From: JAJFTV01 sp964426355
GTDB taxonomy: Bacteria > Chloroflexota > Anaerolineae > Anaerolineales > Anaerolineaceae
Assembly: GCA_964426355.1 (NCBI GenBank)
Contig: CAYRRA010000069.1
Coordinates: forward strand, 1 to 21,370
DNA length: 21,370 bases
Direction of reading: 5' to 3'
In this document: one piece after another, positions 13,038 to 20,175 of the stretch
Numbering within the stretch: the stretch's first letter is position 1
How the letters are laid out: each line of letters begins with the position of its first letter
The notes under the pieces: model-generated
What the model saw: only the letters and a program-made list of their open reading frames with translations
Databases searched by the model: none
Told to the model about the DNA's origin: nothing
Position numbers and translations under genes: made by a program

Positions 13038-16000
13038 CTATGATTTTAACTCAGCTTGAAAACCTTGCAAGATATTTGCATGCTGAGCGCCTGAATTGAC
13101 CAGTAAACAATACGCCATGTGATGCAGATGATGATCTGAGATTCGGAATGGGGCGATTTCCATGGCAAAGTCCTTTAAAGTCTGCACCAGGCGAGGAAAA
13201 TTGCCGAGAAAATCTGCCTCTTTTGAGACAATTTTCAACCTGTCAGCGAGCAAGCGCGCCTTGGGCTGAAGATCACGCTGTACCATAAAACCATACCAGC
13301 ATGGTCGTCTACAAAACCGACAGCCGGGCTCTTTGCGCTGTGGGTCATTAGAAATCTGAGTGCGCATCACATTCAGGAAATCCACAACGGCATCAGCAGC
13401 GTGACCAGAAAGAGGGGCATCAGAAAGCAAACCCTGCATGATTGTCGCCAGTAACTCCTCCAAACGGATTGCTGAACGGTACCCCCCAACCCCATTACGA
13501 TAATACCTTAGCCTTTCTTGCAAGGAATGGCGCGCTAATTGAATCAATGCACAACGGATGATTCCTGGAGAGAGTTTTGTAGCTGCATAACGTCGCTGCA
13601 GAACACCGTGCAACGTTGATTGAGTGTGTGCCCACTCACTCAATACTGCCTGGGGAGAAGCAATCAGTAAACTGTCGATGAAGCACTGAAAAGCTTCAAT
13701 GGTTATTGCAGTGGGGGCATTATCAGAGGACAGGTAAGTGCAAGGGGCATCACATATCTTGCATGCATGCCAACGCCTGTAAATGTCGACCACTTCCTGT
13801 TGAAAAGCAGTCATTCGCCCCTTAAGACCGGCTTGACCGATTTCGTTATTGAATTTTCCGCGAAGGTCATCTTTGACTGCCGTTACCTGAACAAGAACAG
13901 GACGATCCAGTGTATCATTATGTACGATTGCCTGTCCGACCCGAAGCCGGACCACTTGCTCTTTTTGCTCTATGTTGAGGTTCATAGAGCTGCCAACAGA
14001 TTGTCGGTCATCTTCTGCGACAATACGGTGCAGAATTTTCAGGTTGGTATTTTTTAGTGCATCAGGGGTTAATTTTGCCGGAACCTGATCAACAATAATA
14101 AATCCTTCGCCGTATTCACGGATTTCTGAGAGGATATCGCTGAACATTTCGACCGCTTTCCCGCGCGGGTTGGCACCCTCTGCGCTAACCGTGGCGGGTA
14201 TGTTTTTCAAAAGGCGGTGAGATTCCTCAATCAGGGTGATATGCTGTAATCCGCCGCCGTAATCGCGTTGGGTTTCACAGTATTCATATAAGTTGATCAG
14301 TAGTAACGCCATGAGAAACGCTTTTTCTCCATCATCACCGATGTGTTTTAACTCCATTACTGCTGGTCGGTTGAATAATCTCTCAAGGGGATAGGTTCGT
14401 GGACAGTTCAGCATCAGCCCTTTACCTCCAACCAAAAGGCTTTTTATACGTGTCTTGAGCGCAGCCGAAATATCCATGCTGAGTTGTTGGGCATAGCGTT
14501 TTCGCTCCACAACCACGTCGATCTGGCGGTAAAGGTCATCCAACGTTGGCAGGTACGGTACGTAGTCTTCTTCATCGCTTTCGATGTACCGGTTTTTTGA
14601 TGTCGCCAGGTCCCATCCGCGCTCTGTATAGACATCCAAAATGGCTTCTTCCAGGATATATGGCATAGAGGCATACATCGGGAAACTGGAGTTGAAAACA
14701 GCTTTTAGCAAATCGATATGCGTGATTAATGGGTAACCGCTGACGAATTGGAATGGATTGAGACGAAATGGTGAAGTGGTGTCATCTCCCAAGGTAAAAA
14801 TCTGAAGGTCTCGCCCTAAGACCGGATCTGCGAGCAAAATTCGGTATTCCTGTTTGGCTGGTTCAATCACCATGAAAGGCGCTTGTTCACGCTCGTACGC
14901 AGCTCGCAACAGTGCAAGGCATGTATTGGTTTTTCCTGAGCCAGTGATACCCGTAATAAAAGTGTGTCTTGTCAGACTCTTCGTAGCAATTTTGATGGTT
15001 TCAGGTAGTTTTTCACCACGGTACATGATTTGTCCCAGTTCAAAACCATCCACCGAAGGCGGGTTTAATCCAAAATCGGCAACGGGCAGCATCCTGACAC
15101 CGGGTATTTCCTGGCGTGGAAAACCCATTACCAGTGAGAGTTCAGCAGTATTCAAGGGAGTGGCAAGACGTTCAAAAAGATCGCCTAATGGATGCGGTGC
15201 ACCCGGTGGGAGTTCAACAATAGGGCTGTGGAATTGCATGAGCGCATCCCTTAATAGCTCATCCTGATGGGTCAGGTCGATGCTGCGAAGCGGTTCAAAA
15301 TACGTTTTCTCACCCGAAAGAACCGCGCGTATGACACCAGTACCGCGGTTGAGTACATTGGCGTTTTTTGCGAGGAAATATATGCCTACATTCCAAAAAC
15401 CGAGGTTTTTACCTTCTTGTAACCGTGTAATATATCGGTCCAGCAATGTTTCACAAAATTCAGCAGTTTTGTTAAGCACTTCCCGACTGGCACTGCTGGT
15501 AGTTGTGTCAGTTGTAGTGTCTGAACGCCCCAAACTGAAACCTGCCCCCCCTACAATACCCTGGAGTGCAGGAGCAACCATACCCAGTAAAGGTCCAAAA
15601 CCCAGCATCGAGCCTAATAATGTTCCAGCTCCAATAAGCAAACCACCACCAATCGAACCACCTCGCTGATCAGAATGTGCTTGTGCATGAGATGAGCTTC
15701 CTGTCAGCGTACTGCGAACGTAGGCATGGATTTCTGATCCGAGGTCGCGGCAGCGTTGTGTGACTTCATCAATTTCACTTTCACTTATCGGTTCGGCAAG
15801 GACGATGAGCGAGTAATCATCCCCCCGCAGACTGTTGGTCAGGCGTTCCAGACCCTGAACAAATACTTCCTCATTGCCTTCTTTAAGGGATGGGATGCCG
15901 GTGATTGCCCCAATATGCGTTTGGTTCGCAATTGGAGCAAGGATGTGCATTGCGATTTGACTGGAGTCAAGGGTTGATAAACGGATGCCTGGGAAATTAC

Positions 16001-16394
16001 TGTGTAATGCACTTGCAAGGATGTTAATATTGTCTTCAGTATGGGCATGGCTACCCGTCAACGAACGGTATAAGCCAATTTGAACACTTGTACGCCCATT
16101 GACCCCGCTGACCCGGTAGATGACCGAGTGTGCACCGTCTCGAAAAGTACTGAGCACATTTTGCATATTAAGCTGGTGAAGGCTGCGAAGCTGGTCAGAT
16201 GAGTATGCAACCTCGTTGATTTGTAGAAAACGTGTATTCGCCATTAAGTTTGGGTCAATATCTACTGGACGCAAGCCGAGATAAGGCAGCCCTGCCATAT
16301 AACGACGTTCCAGAATTACCAGCAATCCCTGGCTGAGCGCGTTGTTTCCTAAAGCCAATGTTTGACCTTGCGGAGAGATAATCTGAAGAGACAT
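13038..16394 (-). CDS. HerA/DUF87-type ATPase with twin CxxCxxPC motifs
   Basis: This 1118-residue protein carries a HerA/FtsK-type P-loop ATPase core: Walker A FITGITGSGKTNT (479-491, Lys488), followed by VIEPAKQEYRILL (509-521); Walker B ITLIEESHRLL (719-729) with acidic Glu723/Glu724; and IIVDQVPAKLTPDALKNTNL (766-785). The N-terminal 240 residues are alpha/beta and unassigned. Residues 245-290 are a glycine-rich hydrophobic stretch (GGGLLIGAGTLLGSMLGFGP) that could touch or cross a membrane. The C-terminal 240 residues contain CKICDAPCTY (Cys878/881/885) and CRFCRRPCWY (Cys1025/1028/1032), which look like a repeated metal-binding unit, and a histidine cluster near 1088-1092. HerA-type ATPases pump or unwind DNA or move proteins. 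No NurA nuclease is nearby. I chose the ATG at 16394 because AGAGGAG precedes it; the longer frame overlaps the upstream gene. Confidence 0.9.
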   Translation of the reverse strand: MSLQIISPQGQTLALGNNALSQGLLVILERRYMAGLPYLGLRPVDIDPNLMANTRFLQINEVAYSSDQLRSLHQLNMQNVLSTFRDGAHSVIYRVSGVNGRTSVQIGLYRSLTGSHAHTEDNINILASALHSNFPGIRLSTLDSSQIAMHILAPIANQTHIGAITGIPSLKEGNEEVFVQGLERLTNSLRGDDYSLIVLAEPISESEIDEVTQRCRDLGSEIHAYVRSTLTGSSSHAQAHSDQRGGSIGGGLLIGAGTLLGSMLGFGPLLGMVAPALQGIVGGAGFSLGRSDTTTDTTTSSASREVLNKTAEFCETLLDRYITRLQEGKNLGFWNVGIYFLAKNANVLNRGTGVIRAVLSGEKTYFEPLRSIDLTHQDELLRDALMQFHSPIVELPPGAPHPLGDLFERLATPLNTAELSLVMGFPRQEIPGVRMLPVADFGLNPPSVDGFELGQIMYRGEKLPETIKIATKSLTRHTFITGITGSGKTNTCLALLRAAYEREQAPFMVIEPAKQEYRILLADPVLGRDLQIFTLGDDTTSPFRLNPFQFVSGYPLITHIDLLKAVFNSSFPMYASMPYILEEAILDVYTERGWDLATSKNRYIESDEEDYVPYLPTLDDLYRQIDVVVERKRYAQQLSMDISAALKTRIKSLLVGGKGLMLNCPRTYPLERLFNRPAVMELKHIGDDGEKAFLMALLLINLYEYCETQRDYGGGLQHITLIEESHRLLKNIPATVSAEGANPRGKAVEMFSDILSEIREYGEGFIIVDQVPAKLTPDALKNTNLKILHRIVAEDDRQSVGSSMNLNIEQKEQVVRLRVGQAIVHNDTLDRPVLVQVTAVKDDLRGKFNNEIGQAGLKGRMTAFQQEVVDIYRRWHACKICDAPCTYLSSDNAPTAITIEAFQCFIDSLLIASPQAVLSEWAHTQSTLHGVLQRRYAATKLSPGIIRCALIQLARHSLQERLRYYRNGVGGYRSAIRLEELLATIMQGLLSDAPLSGHAADAVVDFLNVMRTQISNDPQRKEPGCRFCRRPCWYGFMVQRDLQPKARLLADRLKIVSKEADFLGNFPRLVQTLKDFAMEIAPFRISDHHLHHMAYCLLVNSGAQHANILQGFQAELKS

Positions 16395-16410
16395 CTTTGC
16401 TCCTCTTCTG

Positions 16411-18114
16411 TTAGATTGTGGGAAGATCGAGTCGATAAACGGAGAGACCTCGCGCACAGGCTTCTTCTGGATTTGCGCCAATTAATGGAGCTTGCCCCAT
16501 GGTTTCGCGTAAGATTTCACGGGCAAAGTACCAGCGTGCACCGCCGCCTGAGAGGATGACGTGGTTGAGGTGTGTTGGTTTTAGACCGACTGCCTGGATG
16601 GATTCTTCCAATGCTTTCCGGAACAACTGTAATCCATCCTCGACAAGTTTTTCAAATTGACCGCGCTCCATTTGTATGCGTACAGGGGGAAGATGAGCCG
16701 GGATGACACAATACTGGGAAGAACTATTTTTTCCCTCATTGAAAGCTTTTGACAATTGTTCTTTGAAATGACGTGTGAATAAAAGAAATGCGCGCTGATC
16801 CATCTCATTGAGATCGCGGGCTAACTGAAAATTTAAGTTTTGCAACAGTAGCGCATCGAACCAATCACCGCCCAAATCAAGCTGTTGATGTTCAAAGACA
16901 CGCGGTCTCGGAAGGTCGCCACCATGTTCGATGAAGGAGAGCGCCAGTGAAGAACCTCCCCAATCAATCACGAGGGATTTTTCCTGGCTGGTTTCCTGTT
17001 TGAGTGTTCCTTGATGTTTATGATACGCCAATACAGCAAGCGGGCGTGGGGCAGTTCGACTGACTGGAAAACCTGCCTGAACAGCCATTTCTACCAGCCG
17101 TTCGATGCGTCCATGATCCCAACCCGCGGGTACACCGAGTGTGGTGGTGGAACCATTAGAAATAGACAAAGCACCCGGCATCAATACCTGTTCAACTCGA
17201 TGTGCGAGGATTTCAAAAAAGCTGCGCAATATGGGCAGGATACTGTCATCCTCACCGATACGATCGAGCAATCCCAACGAGATGGCTTCAGGGTTTGACA
17301 CCCAGGCATCCAATGCCTGGGTTCCAACCTGGAGGGGTGCTCCTTCTTCAGTTGAACCGATCGCTGTCGGGATGGCTGACTGTGCATCCAGATGTATCAT
17401 TTCCGGTGACGCAATTAACCTGCTTTGGTCAGCCCGGGTGTATGCCAGGTATGTATTGGTTTTCCCTAAATCCAGACCCGTAACGGTACGCAGTCCTGCG
17501 CGTAAATCGATTCGCTGAACGGTTTCATCTGCATGAGAAATTCTTCGATGGGGTTCAGGTACTGCTTCAACAGGTTCAATATGCCTCTCCTCAACAGACG
17601 GAGTAAAGAGGGTGACAAGCACACCTGCATTTGTAAGTGCTGTAAGAAGTGCCTGAGCGGTATCTGTTGGCAAACCAACTGCTAAAAGAACGGGAGCGGC
17701 GGCAACATACGCGGCGGCGTCCTGTGCACTCAGGTTGAGCACCTGTCGTAGAGCCAGCAGTGTTCTGGAACGGTTTTGTAATGGCACTGCTTCCAGGGTC
17801 AGCCTACAGCCTGGAGGGATTTCCATTTCTCTTTCTGGTTCTGTGGGTTTTTCTGTTGATTCCACAACAGTTGTGGAGGTGTAATCCTCAAGGGTTGTTA
17901 TCTGTTCAGAGTTCGTTTCCTCAGAAAGAGAATTTTCACCTTCTGTGGGTTGCGGTGGGGTTGAGTCTTGAGGTGTTGCAGCGATGGCAGGAGCCGGGTC
18001 TTCATCATAAGGAATGATCAGTGTACCGCAAGAAGGACAAAAACGTGCACCTGGTCTTAATGGTTGACCGCATTCATGACAAAATGAGGGTTTGGGGGGA
18101 GTTGTTTCAGCCAT
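16411..18114 (-). CDS. Zinc ribbon / bL12-like / Hsp70-type ATPase fusion
   Basis: This 567-residue protein has four parts. Residues 12-29 are a zinc ribbon (CHEC...FCPSC). Residues 32-100 are a disordered acidic, Ser/Thr-rich linker. Residues 103-171 align without gaps over about 48 positions to the ribosomal bL12 C-terminal domain (AAP, then AQALLTALTNAGVLVTL). Residues 210-565 are an actin-fold ATPase of the Hsp70 type: phosphate-1 GLDLGKTNTYLAY (213-225), phosphate-2 VIDWGGSSLALSF (382-394), LDLGGDWFDALL (412-423) and adenosine loop HVILSGGGARWYF (518-530). No substrate-binding domain follows the ATPase, so this is a switch or scaffold rather than a classic chaperone. It starts two bases after the upstream stop, with GGTGAGG as ribosome-binding site, and precedes the HerA-like gene by 16 bases. 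Confidence 0.9.
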   Translation of the reverse strand: MAETTPPKPSFCHECGQPLRPGARFCPSCGTLIIPYDEDPAPAIAATPQDSTPPQPTEGENSLSEETNSEQITTLEDYTSTTVVESTEKPTEPEREMEIPPGCRLTLEAVPLQNRSRTLLALRQVLNLSAQDAAAYVAAAPVLLAVGLPTDTAQALLTALTNAGVLVTLFTPSVEERHIEPVEAVPEPHRRISHADETVQRIDLRAGLRTVTGLDLGKTNTYLAYTRADQSRLIASPEMIHLDAQSAIPTAIGSTEEGAPLQVGTQALDAWVSNPEAISLGLLDRIGEDDSILPILRSFFEILAHRVEQVLMPGALSISNGSTTTLGVPAGWDHGRIERLVEMAVQAGFPVSRTAPRPLAVLAYHKHQGTLKQETSQEKSLVIDWGGSSLALSFIEHGGDLPRPRVFEHQQLDLGGDWFDALLLQNLNFQLARDLNEMDQRAFLLFTRHFKEQLSKAFNEGKNSSSQYCVIPAHLPPVRIQMERGQFEKLVEDGLQLFRKALEESIQAVGLKPTHLNHVILSGGGARWYFAREILRETMGQAPLIGANPEEACARGLSVYRLDLPTI

Positions 18115-18116
18115 TT

Positions 18117-18827
18117 TTACCTCACCGGGCTGCCACAGTTATCGCAAAATTTGGCACCTGGACGTAGAATTTTTCCGCATGATTTGCACAAGTTACTGAC
18201 AGGCGCAGGCGCACCGCAGTTGTCACAGAACTTTGCGCCTGAACGCAGGGGTTGTTTGCACGATGAGCATACCGACTGTGATGAAGGTGAAGCTCCGGCA
18301 AAGTTTGAAGCAGCGAAATTGATGGGAGGGGGAGGGCTCCCCTGGTGTATGGGCTGGGGCGGTTTATCAACCGGCAGCATGGGAGCTGGATAGGCAGACA
18401 CTGATGGGGCTGAACTTGAAATGGATGGCTTTGCAGAAAAAGCTGAATTGGTCTGCACATAATTTTCAATAAACTTCCATGAGTTATTGGATAATTGACT
18501 TTGTTGGTAAACGCCGATGCCGGCGGTAATCAACGCTGGGGCAAAAAGAAGAACACCCACCCCACCGACAACAGCTTTTTCGGTCCACTTAGCTGCTCCC
18601 ATTTCGACGGATAAATTCTCTCCGTCCGATGAAATCACCAGTGTCAGGGCTGTCGACAAACCTGCAAGTGTTCGTAAGGTATCCTCTTTTCTAGCCTGAA
18701 CGGTGACAGCCCCGCTTTGGGAGGGCAAGATCTGTGTCTGGTATTTTTGACCCGATAACCATTCATAAAGTGCTTGCCCCAAGACGTTTGGTTCAATATC
18801 AGGTGCGTAAAATGTTTTCCTGTCCAT
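18117..18827 (-). CDS. Membrane-segment protein with two C-terminal zinc ribbons
   Basis: This 236-residue protein starts with a small alpha/beta domain (1-78; FYAPDIEPNVLGQALYEWLS and VTVQARKEDTLRTLAG), followed by a hydrophobic segment (about 85-108, VVGGVGVLLFAPALITAGIGV) and a helical stretch to about 126. A Ser/Pro-rich linker comes next (about 130-185), then two adjacent zinc ribbons, CSSCKQPLRSGAKFCDNCG and CKSCGKILRPGAKFCDNCG. I have seen this domain order in zinc-ribbon proteins of unknown function and know of no assigned role. The ribbons closely match those of the Hsp70-type protein and of the DUF4190-like protein in the same operon. The ATG at 18827 has GGGTGA upstream. Confidence 0.85.
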   Translation of the reverse strand: MDRKTFYAPDIEPNVLGQALYEWLSGQKYQTQILPSQSGAVTVQARKEDTLRTLAGLSTALTLVISSDGENLSVEMGAAKWTEKAVVGGVGVLLFAPALITAGIGVYQQSQLSNNSWKFIENYVQTNSAFSAKPSISSSAPSVSAYPAPMLPVDKPPQPIHQGSPPPPINFAASNFAGASPSSQSVCSSCKQPLRSGAKFCDNCGAPAPVSNLCKSCGKILRPGAKFCDNCGSPVR

Positions 18828-18849
18828 GTTTCACCCATTCTGGTATTAT

Positions 18850-19215
18850 TTATCCTGGCAAATATTTACGTAATTGCTCTGCTTCCGCATGAAGCAGGTC
18901 AGCTTCTCGACGATAGCTTGCAGCTTCTGCTTCCCATTGCTGAACAGCTTCCATATCTTCTAATGAGTGTGAAAGGGCAAACTGTTCAGAAGCCCGGCGG
19001 GCGGCATCAAGGGCATCTTCTGCCATTTGGTTTGCTTTTTCAGCTTTTGCCTCCACTTCAGTAGCCCATTTCTCAAGGGTTTGGACCTCAATTTTTTCTG
19101 GCAGGGCTCCGCGTTCGTGTCGGAAGGCGTGTTCAAGAATGCCGCCTACTTCTTCTCGTACCCGTGGGTCCACTTCACGGTAATGTTGTATGTCTTCCTC
19201 AAAGGGTGTTTGCAT
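18850..19215 (-). CDS. Small helical/coiled-coil protein, function unknown
   Basis: I do not recognise this 121-residue protein. After about 25 residues (QHYREVDPRVREEVGGILEH) it is almost entirely alpha-helical and rich in Ala and Glu, with long charged heptad-like runs such as KWATEVEAKAEKANQMAEDA and WEAEAASYRREADLLHAEAE. It has no signal peptide, membrane segment or cysteine. It is similar in style, not in sequence, to the helical part of the upstream protein, so the two could pair in a coiled coil. The gene begins 15 bases after the upstream stop and ends 22 bases before the next ATG; CAGGA just before the ATG is the ribosome-binding site. Confidence 0.8.
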   Translation of the reverse strand: MQTPFEEDIQHYREVDPRVREEVGGILEHAFRHERGALPEKIEVQTLEKWATEVEAKAEKANQMAEDALDAARRASEQFALSHSLEDMEAVQQWEAEAASYRREADLLHAEAEQLRKYLPG

Positions 19216-19230
19216 TCCTGTATCCAGTCA

Positions 19231-19929
19231 TCAATTATCTTGAGATACATCTTCAGGAAGGTCGGTCGATTCGGGGGTTTTAATTTCAGGCGAGTTAAAA
19301 CGGATATCGTCTGAAGTTTTCCGCCATTCATACGCCTGATTGTCCTGTTTTTCGACTTCCTTATGCCATTCATCAGCATCCTGAAGGCGCTGTTCTGCTG
19401 CCTGTTCCAATCTCCAGGCAGAGGCATCATCTTTAGCGATATCAGATCGAATCGCTGCTGCATCCGCTTGAAGTTCAGCGCGTTGTTCACGATCTTCCGC
19501 TGCGTCACCCAGGTATTCATGGGACTCTGCTTCTTTCTCGGCAGCACGGGCTTCATAATACTGACGATCTTCTTCACTGGTGGCGCGCTCTGCATACCAA
19601 AGGTCATCTTTTGCGGAATCGTGTTTCCGATCTGCTTTCCATTCATCCCATTCAGCAGCACTCTCTTTGTGGCTTGCCTGCCATTCCTGCCAGTCTGCGC
19701 GGTCTTTTGAAATTGGGTCATCCACTGATTGGCTGGATTCGGATAACTCGAGTGAGGTATCGCTGTGGTCTTTTGGACGGTCATCACTTTCAGATGGAGG
19801 GGTAGAACTATCCCAATTCAACGTTTGATTCACTTCCTGCTTTGTTTCTGAACTGGCTTCGGTCGTGGCAGTTTCACTGGTGCTGGTTGACTCGACTGTG
19901 CTTTCTGCCGTTTCAGGGTTATCGGACAT
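19231..19929 (-). CDS. Acidic Ser/Thr-rich coiled-coil protein, function unknown
   Basis: This 232-residue protein is the first in the operon and is unrecognised. Residues 1-75 are low-complexity, rich in Ser, Thr and Glu, and probably disordered. From about 75 to 210 it is a long charged helix with regular Trp/Tyr residues (DWQEWQASHKESAAEWDEWK, LWYAERATSEEDRQYYEARA), suggesting a coiled coil with aromatic stripes. The last 20 residues are acidic. No membrane segment or cysteine is present. A perfect CAGGAGG ribbon of purines lies seven bases before the ATG. Such acidic, flexible proteins can act as adaptors or multivalent scaffolds; that is only a suggestion. Confidence 0.8.
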   Translation of the reverse strand: MSDNPETAESTVESTSTSETATTEASSETKQEVNQTLNWDSSTPPSESDDRPKDHSDTSLELSESSQSVDDPISKDRADWQEWQASHKESAAEWDEWKADRKHDSAKDDLWYAERATSEEDRQYYEARAAEKEAESHEYLGDAAEDREQRAELQADAAAIRSDIAKDDASAWRLEQAAEQRLQDADEWHKEVEKQDNQAYEWRKTSDDIRFNSPEIKTPESTDLPEDVSQDN

Positions 19930-19971
19930 TTTAACCTCCTGAGAATATTTTTTGTTTTCTTATGTGGGAAA

Positions 19972-20007
19972 GATGTCGTGGCTCCCTATTACCGACATCC
20001 GAGATGT
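19972..20007 (-). promoter_or_regulatory. Leader hairpins upstream of the six-gene operon
   Basis: In the 90-base leader, GATGTCG (19972-19978) pairs with CGACATC (19993-19999) in a 7-bp stem with a 14-base loop. An alternative 5-bp stem uses ACATC (19995-19999) with GATGT (20003-20007), so the two cannot form together. This could be a small regulatory leader, but short stems also arise by chance. Confidence 0.35.
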
Positions 20008-20023
20008 ATCATCAACTAATCTG

Positions 20024-20052
20024 ATTCTACATCAGTGAACCTTTTATGTAAA
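20024..20052 (-). promoter_or_regulatory. Promoter of the six-gene zinc-ribbon/HerA/Hsp70-type operon
   Basis: On the minus strand, TTTACA (20047-20052) and TAGAAT (20024-20029) are separated by exactly 17 bases; each box has five of six consensus bases. Transcription would start near 20018, about 90 bases before the first ATG. It is the only good promoter seen upstream of the six genes. Confidence 0.75.
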
Positions 20053-20111
20053 TACGATATTCTCAAGATATGGATGGTACAGGTATTGCAGGATATTGTA
20101 TCCCCCTTGTT

Positions 20112-20159
20112 TATAAAAGGGCATGATGCGATACAACAACCTTGTTAACATCATGCCCT
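20112..20159 (-). terminator. Intrinsic terminator after the aldehyde:ferredoxin oxidoreductase gene
   Basis: An 11-bp stem (20118-20128 with 20149-20159) and a 20-base loop lie just past the gene's stop. Read on the minus strand, the stem is followed by TTTTATAAA. It separates this gene from the six-gene operon. Confidence 0.75.
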
Positions 20160-20175
20160 GTTTCTCTTAACTTGT

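Noticed and set aside
19146..19787. 213-codon minus-strand frame overlapping the acidic coiled-coil gene.
   Set aside because: The product is irregular and basic, the start has no ribosome-binding site, and the other frame has a perfect one plus coiled-coil periodicity.
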